A stretch of DNA of 64,000 nucleotides. It comes from Micropterix aruncella. Its lineage: Eukaryota > Arthropoda > Insecta > Lepidoptera > Micropterigidae. Position 1 is the stretch's first letter. Every line of letters starts with the position of its first letter. Under the pieces are notes generated by a model, which was not told the origin of the DNA, searched no databases, and saw nothing but the letters and a program-made list of their open reading frames with translations. Made by a program: the position numbers and the translations under genes. The stretch covers positions 14,536,980 through 14,600,979 of the forward strand of contig OX155964.1 in assembly GCA_944548615.1 (NCBI GenBank), read 5' to 3'. This document shows, one piece after another, positions 50,222 through 61,722 of this stretch.

Positions 50222-50420
50222 ATTGAATTACTAATTTATTTATTTATTTATTTATTTATTTTAAGGAAAACCAACAGCCATATAAAATATTAGATAGCAA
50301 CTTAAATAATAAATGATAGCCAATAACAGGTTCTCACATATAGAAACAGTTTAGAGAATATGGAATTGCCAGCAAAAACGCTTGGCAGGGTCCGGTACTA
50401 TAAATTTACAAAACGCAAAT
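50222..50420 (-). repeat. 5'-truncated retroelement inserted in the LINE 3'UTR
   Basis: Comparison with copy 1 shows about 190 extra bases between ATTAC (50224-50228) and AAATTACAACTATAAATG (50416). The insert begins with (TTTA)n, which is an (AAAT)n tail on the minus strand, and is flanked by short ATTAC duplications. It is the 3' end of a different element inserted antisense. Confidence 0.75.
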
Positions 50421-50919
50421 TACAACTATAAATGTATATTTTTATTACATAGCTATATTTTTTATAAAATTGGTATATTTATGTGTATATACAGGTGGTG
50501 GGTCCAAATAATTTATTTTAAAAAAACACTTCATTTCTTAAAATTGCATAAAAATATGCACATCTAGAGACGGGCCAAATTATCGCCTAGTTAGATGTGC
50601 TATTGGCAGTAAAGGTCATGTAAGATGTGTTAAACCTCCCTATATTAATTATTAAATAATTTATATAATTATTATAAGATTACATGACCTATGAATGAAC
50701 TGTATACCTAATCCTATGTACCTAAATAAATAAATAAATAAAATAAAAAATTATGAAATAGATGATGACATATTTCTTATTTTGCCACACGGAATAGTTA
50801 CGCTGACAACCTTTTACGATGACTTAAATAATTTTAAACCTTTACATACCATTTCTAAATCCCAATCCTAAGCAATCATTCCATAGGATATAATGTTTTA
50901 CAAAGCATTGTATAAAATT

Positions 50920-51820
50920 TTAACCGCCCTACCTTTACGAACGTACGTTATATGTCCGTTATATTATCGATGAACGCAACAAAATGTATCCCATACGTTA
51001 AAACAAAAAAAATAAAAAAATACGTGTGGCACTCGGGGACTGCCGCGGTAAAGCTATTGTATAGCATTTTTAACAACTTATGCAATTATAATTATTTATG
51101 TATTTTATTTTTTCTGATATCAGATAACTGCGCTCTATCGAAAAAAGTTGAATTTATTCCGAATCATTTGTGGCTGCGGAAGCAAATGATTCGGAATAAT
51201 TTAAACGTCTTCCGATAGAGCGCCGCGCACGAATTTTTTATTCGATAAAGCAAAAAAAACGGATTATTCGAAAAAAATCGTTGATAAAAAGATGGATAAT
51301 TAAATTATTTTTAAAATGGTGCAGGTTTCATAATAATACGCCAGATAGTATTTGCGTAGTAGTCGTTTTAGTGTTCGGTTAGACCTAATTATACAAATTA
51401 ATTACACTATGTAATATAAACAAAATCTAAAATATTCAAAGCTAAGGATATTAGGAAAATGTTCTTGTTTAACATATATTTTTTTCGAATCGTAAGCAGT
51501 ACTCGTTTAGACGTAATTATCAGTTTAAAATCATTAATTTTCGTTAAGAAATTTCTTCATTCGGTCGCCGCGCTCTCCTAGAGGCCCGCGATAAAAGCTA
51601 TGCAATAGCTTAAAAACAACAAAAAACCGAAATGCACAAAGCGTGCGCGATACGTCAAAGTGTTCCTACTAATTTAAATATAAAAAGAGGTCATAAATGT
51701 GTATTGTGTGAAAAAAGTTTTCCGGTATATTTTAAACAAGTATTAATATTAAGAAACCTAATGAAAAGACCACTACGATTTTTACCTGATTGAATAATAA
51801 CCCAAAAGTAGGGCGGTTAA
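50920..51820. mobile_element. Non-autonomous piggyBac-like element (TTAA target)
   Basis: The element 50924-51816 (893 bp) is flanked by TTAA on both sides. The terminal inverted repeats are CCGCCCTACCTTT on the left and the complement of CCGCCCTACTTTT on the right. TTAA duplication with 13-17 bp ends that start with CC is the piggyBac pattern. There is no transposase gene. A 94-bp palindrome (51130-51223) sits inside. Confidence 0.85.
51130..51223. repeat. Internal palindrome of the piggyBac-like MITE
   Basis: GCGCTCTATCG and ATTCCGAATCATTTG are followed by their complements CAAATGATTCGGAATAAT and CGATAGAGCGC. The arms are imperfect and about 40 bases each. Confidence 0.85.
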
Positions 51821-52526
51821 ATGATTGCCCATCCAGAATATTTCTCATTCTATGCAGACGTACGCTAACCTTCTTACTTTGCAGGAGAGTGACTCTGGGT
51901 TCAATTGCGTTTCTATTGAGTTAAAATTGAGTCGCTTTAAAAATAAATAGGATTAGTGCGTGCATTAAAATAATAGCTATCGCGTTTCTGTCAGATTTAA
52001 CACACGTAACAAAATCTGCGACTTCGTTCTGTGTCTATGGTAATGTACTAAAAAGCCGGCAACACAGGTTTTTCGAAACGTCAAAATCTGCGCTCTGAAT
52101 CCATTTTTCGCGCGCGGCTGGTTAGCAGGTTTGTTTGGCATTTCTTTTGATCCGAATGATATCCGGTGTTCTAACCACGTTCTCGTACTAAAAGACAACA
52201 TATAATTTACAGGTTATGACGGAAGTGGAATTTTGTTTGAAATCGAAAAGTATAATACGCTTAAGTACGTACCGTTATCGTTATTCATTCGATCTCTTTT
52301 GTAATATCCCAACATACGGGAACATTTCAGCAGTAACAGCAAAAACGGAAAATTCGTACGTAAAAACATAAGCGTCACCCACTAAGTCGCACCGAAAACG
52401 CGTGTTTGAAAATTGTCACGTTCAAGCCGGTTTTTATTCGGACAACTGTCAAATTTTGAGAAACGGAATAGCGTTTCTGCGAGAATGAAATAAATTGAAT
52501 ACAAACTACATTAAACACGTTAGCAC
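51821..52526. other. Intergenic, nothing identified
   Basis: About 700 bases between the piggyBac-like MITE and family A copy 4. I recognise no gene or element here. Confidence 0.35.
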
Positions 52527-53465
52527 CAAAATCTGACTAGGGTTGTCGACTACAGCGGGCGAGCCCGTCACCCCAGGAAGTTTTAACGATTAGTCGTTCT
52601 ATCTCCCTGGAGTGAGCGCAGAAGACTTGGACAAAACAGTCCACCGTCTAGCTCCGCCACAAACGCGTAAGAGGCCAACGCCCTAACCGCGAGATAGCCA
52701 GGAGTGTTACCCGGCGGGCTTACACTCACGCCCTTACTTCCAATTGTGACCAGATTACTCCAGTCTCTCGATTGGTTACGAGTTCGTGGTCGCTTGCGGT
52801 CCTCTCCCTTGCGAAGCGGTGAAACGGTGCTTACCGAACCTATCGCGGACCACATCGTCCTTTGCCCGGCTGTTCACCCAGGATCGGGTAGCCGATGGTT
52901 GTTTCAAGAGCAGTCGCCGTAAGGTCCGCAACCACTCCCGCTCTATAGGAAACAGTACAGCTTCCAGACTTCCCCGACTGTTAGTCAGAGTGGGAGTTAA
53001 TGGGCCCATGCTGGGTTGGCCACGAAGAACCATTCTGTTCAGGGTCGGTCACACTCACGGGTCAGCACCCATCCGACGGCCTCCACGCACGACGTGCGAA
53101 CCTGGGTAGGCTCTGGATTTGGTCAGTTTCCCCTGGCAATCAAACCTCTGGCGCTCCGGAGATAGAACGACTAATCGTTAAAACTTCCTGCGGTGACGGG
53201 CTCGCCCGCTGTAGTCGACAACCCAAGTTGTTAGTCAGAGTGCACAGTCGATTAGCTTACGCCGCACGGTGCGCAGACCGTCCAGAAGCGCCAGAAGGTT
53301 GATTCCCAGGGGAAACTAACCATAAGGCCAGAGTCCTACCCAGGCTCGCACTTCATGCGTGGAGGCCGTCGGATAGGTGTTGACCCGTGAGTGTGACCAA
53401 CCCTGAACAGAATGGCTATCTTCGTGGCCAACTCAGCAAGGGCCCATTAACTCTCAAAATCTGAC
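52527..53465 (+). repeat. Family A repeat, copy 4 (full length, with nested copy)
   Basis: An 11-bp duplication, CAAAATCTGAC, lies at 52527-52537 and 53455-53465. The element 52538-53454 has the full head (GGGTTGTCGACTACAGCGGG) and tail (AGGGCCCATTAACTCT). Removing the nested 250 bases leaves about 667 bp, the same as copy 2. Confidence 0.9.
52979..53242 (-). repeat. Internally deleted family A copy nested in copy 4
   Basis: The element 52993-53228 (236 bp, minus strand) is flanked by the perfect 14-bp duplication TGTTAGTCAGAGTG (52979-52992 and 53229-53242). It joins the first ~65 bases of family A (to GTTCTATCTCC) directly to the last ~170 (from GGAGCGCCAGAGG). It shows that family A, including a short form, moves with target-site duplication. 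Confidence 0.92.
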
Positions 53466-54395
53466 AAATAAATCGCAATACCAATGACAATGACTAAAAT
53501 TTTTATTATGAATTTTGGAATAAATTTAACGCATTTTTTGACTTTATTTTAAACCGCCGAAGAAACGCAATTGGACCCTCTATGTGATTACGCCATCTTA
53601 ACTTATTGTCGACTGTTATTATGTTAAGGTATAAAAAGATATTCTGTTATCGACCCTTTCCATAGCTCATCAGTTACATATTGGGTCACTACAGAAATTA
53701 TGCAAAGTGACAGTACGTTACGATGATGCTGACCTTTTTACGTTACTGCTGATTGTAAGATGGTTCGTTTTTAGGACTATGACATTTATTAGCGAATTAA
53801 CCTAACCTGTCGCACCTTGATTTTACTAATATAATCCCATTATTTGCGACTTTCCGGTCGAGTATTTCGAACTCGACCTTGCAAACACTGAAGGGGAAAA
53901 AAATCATTATATTTTAGCCTAATAATCAAGGGTCGCATAACTGATTTTTGGTCTTGGTTAAAAGACAGCTGGTAAAATACATAAATTCCACGACAACTTC
54001 ACAAAAGTAGTCATGCAATATTATCGAAATGTCTTTACCTAAATGATGTTTCCTTAGATAATTAATACGATTGCACCGTCACTTAGCACAACTAACCGCA
54101 CGAAACATTACAACTAAACTGAAGCTAGAAATTTATAGCAATGCGGTTAAAAGATACACATATACGATAAAAAATACAAGTTTCTTACATTCGTCAACAA
54201 CGATGATGCGACAACAACGATAAAGTAGGGGACAAAAGGGTACTTCGGCAGTTTTTCCTCTCAATTCATTTCAATTTACGAAGTTTTTATTCAACGTAAA
54301 TGCATTGCTGCGTACATAATTGCAAATCTATACATTACCATTTACGGGTGTAAGAAAAAAACAAAAGATTCTTCACTAATAAGATCATTCAAAGA
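53466..54395. other. Intergenic, nothing identified
   Basis: AT-rich sequence between family A copy 4 and an ORF1-like fragment. There is no open frame of note and no terminal repeats. Confidence 0.4.
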
Positions 54396-54399
54396 TATT

Positions 54400-54927
54400 T
54401 TGACTTAGCGTGGCAGAATAACGCCATTATTGAAGCAGTTCAAATAATATCTGGAAAATATGACGACATAGTGCAGCGTATAGCGGTCGTCGAAGAAGAA
54501 TGCAGCCAATTACAAAAAAATTGTGAGTAAATTGAAACACTCCGTAAGAGAGTTTCCTTGCTATAATAAAAGTTCGATATGGTTAATCACCCATTGTATT
54601 GAATCGGAGATGGAAATCCATGAACTACTAGAAAATCTGTAAGAAAACTTATTGTAGACAGTGGCCAACATCAACCTGCTAATCGATGCTAACGTGGATG
54701 CCAAGGAAATGGCATCCATGATAGCATTGATGCTTACTGACAGCAATCCTAGATTCGTCATCGTAAAGTTTGCCAATCAGCAGCACCGCGACTCTTTCAC
54801 CAAAGCTGATAAAATCTTTAACCAAAGAGCAAAATCTGGAGAAAAACTCCAAACCGCGCACCTGAATATAAAGGGCGAGAGTAAGCCTATCTACATAGGG
54901 GACTATCTAGCTCATCGCATGGTTTAA
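54400..54927 (+). pseudogene. LINE ORF1 fragment (coiled coil and C-terminal domain)
   Basis: A coiled-coil-like text EAVQIISGKYDDIVQRIAVV (about 54436-54495) is followed by stops. An 88-residue open frame comes next: PRFVIVKFANQQHRDSFTKA and KPIYIGDYLAHRM. The latter aligns with IIAKFTTRRMKEQFMDA and TRIYISDRLTLLNR of the ORF1 at 62446-62610. It ends prematurely at TAA 54925-54927. Confidence 0.65.
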
Positions 54928-54952
54928 TGTGTTAATGATAATAAAAAATGTT

Positions 54953-55770
54953 TTGTATCACCCTAAGACTTTCCCGGCAAGCAGAAAACCCACAGCGTCA
55001 AACCCGCTAAACCCCCTTCAACCCCCCAAACCCCCCCTCCTCCACCACCCCTCCAGCCCTTCCTCCTCCCCTCCACCCAAACCCTTTCAATCCCCAAACT
55101 TCTTCCCCCGCCCACTCCAGATTTTCTTCATCCCCCAGCCAACCCCCTTCCACCCCATAACACCCCCCTCAACCTCTCCACCCCCAACCCGCACTCAACG
55201 CTACCCCCCAGATACCCCCACAACGTCCCCTCTTTCCATCTAACCCACCTCTTCTCTACCCCTTCAAAACTCCCCCCCCCCCCCCCAAATACCACTTCCC
55301 AAAACCCCTTTTGCTTCCTAAGCGCATGGGTATCCATTAAACACTCTAGATAATGCGGGATAGGAACCTACGGAAAAAGAAGATAATTTTAACACCCCCC
55401 GTCAGCAAAACTTGTATTTTTGTAGTATATACGTGGTATTAAAATGGTTATTTTCCAATATGGTTTGTTACTCGACTAGCCTCGGTCGGCTCGAGATTAT
55501 TATATGATAACAATGTATGTCGTTTTTTTGTGTCGCTTGTGTAAGGATATTGCAAACAATATACTTCAACAATGTGGTTTCGTCCATGCGACGCATCTGT
55601 GTAGCGAATTTCACGTCATTAAGTCCAACATTTCTAACATGACCAAATGATGCCTGCCTGCCAAATTTCAGCTCAATCGGACGAAGCGTTTGGGCGCTAT
55701 CGTGGAGGAATACACACAGACAGACTGCCACACAGAGACACAGAAGTGCGTCCACAATTGTTTCTTTGCT
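54953..55770 (+). repeat. Repeat family B copy enclosing a C-rich tract
   Basis: The head, TCACCCTAAGACTTTCCCGG, is at 54958 and the tail, CCAAATGATGCCTGCCTGCC with GCTATCGTGGAGGAATACAC, is at 55637-55720. Between them lies a long C-rich low-complexity tract (about 54990-55320). Confidence 0.6.
54990..55330. repeat. C-rich low-complexity tract
   Basis: Built of CCCC, CTCC and CCACC words with a run of 18 C near 55270. Both strands give spurious open frames rich in Pro or Gly. A similar but shorter block lies at 44680-44810. Confidence 0.85.
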
Positions 55771-56365
55771 AGGAAAGTAAAAATCGCATAAGAGCATAAT
55801 TTTACTTTCTGTTGATGCAAGAGCAGAGCTGTTTTCTTAAAAAAACAGGAAAATGCTAAAACATTTCGGGTCTGAAGTGAAGATACACTTTTGTGAATTC
55901 TCCAATAGAAAAATCTTCTCTATCTATAACAGGGTGTGCAAACCAGAAATAAAAAAAAACGTAAAATCTATCCTATAATTATATCTATGTATGTTATGTT
56001 TATTATATATAATGCATATTATATATGTGTATTATATAATATATTGAAAATTCTCATTGTGAAAGTTCACAATGAGCGAGTATTTTATGTATTATATAAA
56101 TTAAATTATGTTATAAAATATTCCAAAAATATATAACAAATATACCTTATACAACTCAAGGCCAAAAGAAACATATATACGTATTAGTCCATGCATTACT
56201 GCTTTACACTACTACTTATCTTAAAATAATAAATATAAAAAAATATCGTAAGTTGAGATATAGGCATTCGTTTTATTCCCTTGCAGCAATAGAAGTGGAA
56301 ACTACAATAATTAAGTCTAATTAATACACTGCCGAATTTACTGGCGACCTATGTTATTGCTGGTA
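55771..56365. other. AT-rich intergenic
   Basis: It contains TATA-rich stretches at 55980-56050. No element was recognised. Confidence 0.4.
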
Positions 56366-56369
56366 TATT

Positions 56370-57030
56370 ACACTGGTTTAATACACTGATTTTGAACTTG
56401 AATAACTTGGATTTGAGTTGAAATTTCAAATTCAAAGAAATTTTAATTCAAGGCCATAATATTTTAATTCAATCCTAACACTCAAAGCTATGCTTTAGAG
56501 ATCTCTGCATCATGACGCTGTCGTCCATTTATATAATGGAAGTAGCGCTGTTCGTTCGCAGAAATCTAGCCGATTTTGAAGTGAATGGTGTGCATCATCA
56601 CTATCCAACAAGATCCCGTAGCATGCTACGTTCGGTAAGTAATGCATTATCCAAGTCGGAGAGGCTAGCCTATATCGCCGGCCCAGCGGTTTACTACAAA
56701 CTCAGCAAGCACATTAGGCAGGCGCAATCTCTTGACTTGTTTAAGAGACGCCTTAAGAGATACCTTACAGATAAGGCGTTTTACTCACTGGAGGAATATT
56801 ACTCGAGTGAAGTCTAAAATGCTTTGGTGGCTAAAGTATTTAATGATCTCTTTGCATTTTGTCTTGCATTTCTTCTTTTTACATTATTCTTGTGTTTTTT
56901 TCTTTGTTTTGTTTTGTTTATTTTATCTTTTCTTTACGATAAAAAAAAATGTTTGTTTGCTAATATGTATGAATGTTTGCTAATCTGTATCTGACTTGTA
57001 TACCAGTATGAATATGAATATGAATATGAC
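56370..57030 (+). pseudogene. LINE ORF2 C-terminus, second copy of the 39.6-kb family
   Basis: It opens inside the same AT-rich segment seen as an insert at 39743-39903, then reads MTLSSIYIMEVALFVRRN, HHHYPTRSRSMLR and LKRYLTDKAFYSLEEYY to a stop at 56817. It ends in an (ATGAAT)n tail near 57027. The two copies are highly similar but clearly not identical. Confidence 0.8.
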
Positions 57031-57149
57031 GCGGGACCTCGCCCTTAAAATAGACTTCATAATTATTTAGGAAATAAACATTACAGATGATCAAATAAAC
57101 TTTTATAATATAGAACACTGGAATATTGATGGATCACTGGAATGTTGGT

Positions 57150-57598
57150 TCCGGGTTAGATTACTCCAGTCTCTCGATTGGTTACGAGTTGCGCGGTCCT
57201 CTTTCTTACGAAGCGGTGAAACGGTGTATACCGAATCTATCGCGGACCACGGCATCCTTTGCCAGGCTGTTCACCCAGGATCGGGTAGCTGATGGTCGTT
57301 TCAAGAGCAGTCGCCGCAAGGTCCGCAACCACCCCCGCTCTATAGGAAACAGTACTGCTTCCAGACTCCCCCGACTGTTAGTCAGAATGCACAATGGATT
57401 TGCTTACGCCGCACGGTTCGCAGACCGTCCAGGAGCGCCAGAAGTTGACTTCTAGGGGAAACTAGTCTAAGACCAGAGTCCTACCCGGGCTCGCTCTTCA
57501 TGCGTGTAGGACGCCGAATGAGTGTTGACCCGTGAGTGTGACCAACCCTGAACAAATGGGTCTCCGTGGCCAACTCAGCAAGGGCCCATTCGCTCCCG
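57150..57598 (+). repeat. Family A repeat, copy 5 (5'-truncated)
   Basis: Homology starts at AGATTACTCCAGTCTCTCG and reaches the tail AGGGCCCATTCGCTCCC. The missing 5' part and intact 3' end fit truncation during reverse transcription. Confidence 0.78.
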
Positions 57599-59234
57599 AA
57601 CTAGTTTCTCGGCCCAGTATAAATAGCTTAGCCATTCCTTTACAGTGGAATATAAAGAACTAGAATCCCCATACACTCCATCCAAAAGGTGTTTAATTTG
57701 TGCCGTAAAAGACCTTTTAGAGTGAAAAAAATATTACAGCGCGGTATTCGGTTTCAAGTATTTTCAAAAACTTGTTGACATGGTTAAAACGAACCTTCTG
57801 AGTATGAATTAGTGAGCAGCTGTGCACAATAACAACAGATGGTGCAAAATAACAGCGCTGTGCACAATAACATCATCCGATAGCACACGTCAGAAGTGGT
57901 TTCAAGCATCTGAAGTGGGCGGGGCCGGAAATTTATGGACCTTTTACGTATATACTGGATATACAAATTTTATTCGTATCTCATGAAAATTAGACTCATG
58001 ATAGCCAAATTTTACCATTTGAAAAATATATAACGATATGACCAATGCATAATGTATTACAAATATATATTACTAATAAATACCAGTATGTAAATGCAAA
58101 TGTATGTAAATAATACAAGTAGGTAAATGTATATATTTTTATATAAATGAGAATAATATATGTATAATGTTTAATATTATATAAACATGTAAAATATTAC
58201 CATAGTTTTTAATTGCAGTATAAAATTACGTGCCCATCTTAATTTAAAAGAAGAGAATCTACCCACGGGGATTAACCTAGTTGGGTAGTTTTTAAGACAT
58301 TATTTTTATACTTTTTTCTCTTAAATAAAGCATTATTATTATTACATTACTAATATAATATAATAACAAAAAATAATAATAATAATAATGCTTTACTTCA
58401 CATCGATGGAGTCCATAATTTCAAAGCATATAACCAAATTATGAAAATATATATAAGACCTATCCTGACAGAATTCGAGATATATTAAAGTATATTAAAA
58501 GTGATATTTTAGGAGATTATTCTCCTGAGCGCTGATTATTATTAATGAGAGCTTCGAAAATAATGAAATCGGCATCTTTAAATATTGCGATACTATACCA
58601 GAGGACACTTTATTATAATATATTCGAACAAAACGGCTTCAAACATTTGGTTCAGCATAGATAGATTAACAGGCATATACACAATGAGAAAATAAAATTT
58701 TCGACAAACACTCTACCTTATCAAGGATTTTTTTCTCTAGTGTTTATTTAGATAAAGTATTAAATACTACATTTTCCTTAACTATCAATAATTCCCATTT
58801 AAGGTGGAAACTTAATAATAGACATAATAGATAATATTTAATAATAGATAATATTTGCATTCTATTATTTTCCTTATATTATTTTCGATATTAGACAAAG
58901 GAACGAAAATATCAAAATCAATAAAAACAAATTCACAGATGTTATTTTGTGACTATTTTTGCTTATATTATTCGAGCAAACTTTGGTGGCCTTAAAAGTA
59001 ATGAAATCTCTAAAATTACAATAAAATATCCTCAAAATTGTCCATGGAATTATGCCACCGACTAAATTTGAAATTTCACATAGACGTGAAAATCTGCCAA
59101 AAGATGTTAGCCCTTAACAAGTGTTGCCAAAAACTATTACGTACCAGGTTAATATCTATATATGTATATAACGGTATATATAAGATATTAATATTTAATC
59201 ATATAATATTGACAGCTAATTGCAGTTGCCGTTT
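57599..59234. other. AT-rich intergenic
   Basis: Includes a short AATAATAATAATAATG run near 58374-58391. No gene was recognised; the few open frames are short. Confidence 0.4.
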
Positions 59235-59855
59235 GACCACTAAGACCCATGTGTGTAGGGTCGGCCAATCGTACGGGATCAACACCTATCCGGCAGCCTC
59301 CACGCAGAAGTGCGAGCCCCGGTAGGACTCTGACCTGCGGGCCAGTCTCCCCAAGGAGTCAACGTTCGGGTGCTCCTGGATGGTTTGCGCACCGTGCGGC
59401 GTAAGCCCATCGATTGTGCATTCCGACTGACAACCGGGGGAGTCTGGAAATAGTATTGTTTCCTATAGATCAGGGGTAGTTGTAAACCTTACGGCAACTG
59501 CTTTTGATTCCGGGTGAAGAGCCGAGCAAAGGATGCCGTGGTCCGCGATAGATTCGGTAGACACCGTGTCACCGCTACGTAAGGGAGAGAAAGGTAGGTA
59601 AAAGGAGGTATCCTGATGGTTAATTCTAAACGGAGGTATCGTTCCAAACTCGAGGTGCGAGGCTGTACGCTGGGGCCTCGCCGTAAGGCGTTGGTCTCTG
59701 ACGGGCATATTAGCATGGCTAGACAATAGATTTGTATTGTCTTTAAGTATTCTACGCTCATCCCGATTTCATATCGTTATACCAGCATCAACGATTTCAT
59801 ATCGTTATACCAGCCTGGGGTGACGGGTTCGCCCATTGTAGTTGAAACCGCCCCA
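59235..59855 (-). repeat. Family A repeat, copy 6 (diverged)
   Basis: Read on the minus strand, it begins TGAACTACAATGGGCGAACC-like sequence near 59845 and passes CGCACCGTGCGGCGTAAGCC (complement at 59390). It lacks the last ~40 bases of the tail. A 26-base unit, CGATTTCATATCGTTATACC, is tandemly duplicated at 59763-59810. Confidence 0.7.
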
Positions 59856-61010
59856 CCGATCATATAATAGTAAGTCGCTTCTTATTATTTATTTAAAACT
59901 ATTATTTTTAATGTATGATAGAGGTTCATCCTTTCTTTTCTCCTCTCCTCCCAGTGAGAATATAAGCCTAGGCAAAGAGATTTGCGCCAAGGAGCCAGTC
60001 TGCTCTCTAATGTTTAGGCATATCACCCCAATTATGTCTTCATAAATAGTGAGTCTTCATAAACATCCTTATATCTCGTAAATGCGCGAGTGCTTTAAAT
60101 AGCGCGAGTGCCCATAACAAATGACAATCTATAGCGACCCGTATACATATGAACAATCAGTGATCACGTAAGGTAAGGCTTTTCTAGCGATTTAAATAAT
60201 AGTATTAAACACAGTTTTACTATTGTAAAGTCCTCAATTGAGGTTATTATTTTTGGTTCAAATGCGAAAACGGGCATTTCAATTCATTAATACGCAGAAC
60301 AAAAAACGGGAAACAAGAGCGCTGGTACGATAGATGAAACGTGTGTGAATAAATATATAGGTATATATATAAAAACTTTCATATATCATGAGTGCACTAA
60401 TTTCGCATGATCTAGTCATAACTTATAGCATTAGTATTACATGATCATAATTTATTAGTAAAACCCTTGATTATACAGTGTATTATATTGAACAGCTCCA
60501 TACAACGATTTGGCAACTCTTACATCACGGCGACATGCAGGTGGCGCTAGTAATATTATCGGCGATAATAATAGCAATGTTTTTGGCCATATATAGGTAA
60601 TTACATTAATAATAAATGTTTTTTTTATAATGTAATAATTGACAATGCTACAGGAAAGAATGCTTGATATGCTACAGTAAAGAACTCCAACGGGGCAACG
60701 GCAAGCCGACCAGTAACGACCACACGTCACAAGACATAAAAACAAACATGTAACAGAACGACCTTTGGACATAGACACTATATTAACCTAGCGAAAAAAC
60801 TCCATAAAATATTTACTACGCAATTAGGTCAAACTACAATCATTAAAAATGACGCTCACTACAAAAGACTGGTAACATTTATGGTTGTTACAATCGACGA
60901 GGGATCACTGTGAGTCGTTAGTAACTAACATTATTAAATAGGTGCACTGATGGTTTATATTACTTATTATTGTTATTATTATCTCATTTGCATCATAACT
61001 GTATTTATAT
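59856..61010. other. Intergenic, nothing identified
   Basis: AT-rich flank of the (TA)n tract. No coding or repeat structure is supported. Confidence 0.4.
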
Positions 61011-61017
61011 ATCTCCC

Positions 61018-61511
<494 letters not shown>

Positions 61512-61540
61512 TCACTGGAATCACGGGAATTAAATCTCAT

Positions 61541-61722
61541 CGCCATCTTCCGCAGAGAAATCTAACTAAGTGACTCGAAAAAGCAATTATAAAATTAAAA
61601 AATAAAAACTGAGCGAGAAAGGGATCGCGCCATCTATCGACATTATTAAGAACTTCTCTAGTGATATCACTTCTTCGCGCCATAATATAATATAAATAGG
61701 AGCTGTACGAAACGACGTTAAA
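61541..61722 (+). other. Probable 5'UTR of the LINE ORF1
   Basis: GGGATCGCGCCATCTATCGA and TCACTTCTTCGCGCC immediately precede the ORF1 ATG. The placement is compatible with the promoter-bearing 5'UTR of a LINE, but no transcription start motif could be fixed. Confidence 0.4.

Larger units (their letters stand above)
46540..50757 (+). mobile_element. LINE copy 2, nearly full ORF2 plus ORF1 tail, inactive
   Basis: This is a Jockey/CR1-like non-LTR retrotransposon. It carries in order: the last ~45 residues of ORF1 (to 46710), a 490-bp spacer, ORF2 endonuclease (47199-48372), reverse transcriptase (48374-49799), the C-terminal region (to 50189) and a 3'UTR ending CCTAAATAAATAAATAAA. It has two one-base shifts in A-runs (about 48345-48355 and 49091-49099) and a TAG at 49797. 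It is 5'-truncated within ORF1. A minus-strand repeat is inserted in its 3'UTR at about 50229-50418. Confidence 0.9.

Noticed and set aside
52704..53302. Recurrent open frames in family A copies (e.g. LSRTTASFARLF, SRRKVRNHPRS)
   Set aside because: The frames are open because the DNA is GC-rich. They shift between copies and both strands are equally open, with no recognisable domain, so coding is not supported.
54929..55337. Proline-rich and glycine-rich open frames
   Set aside because: By-products of the C-rich low-complexity tract. There is no start context or family resemblance.
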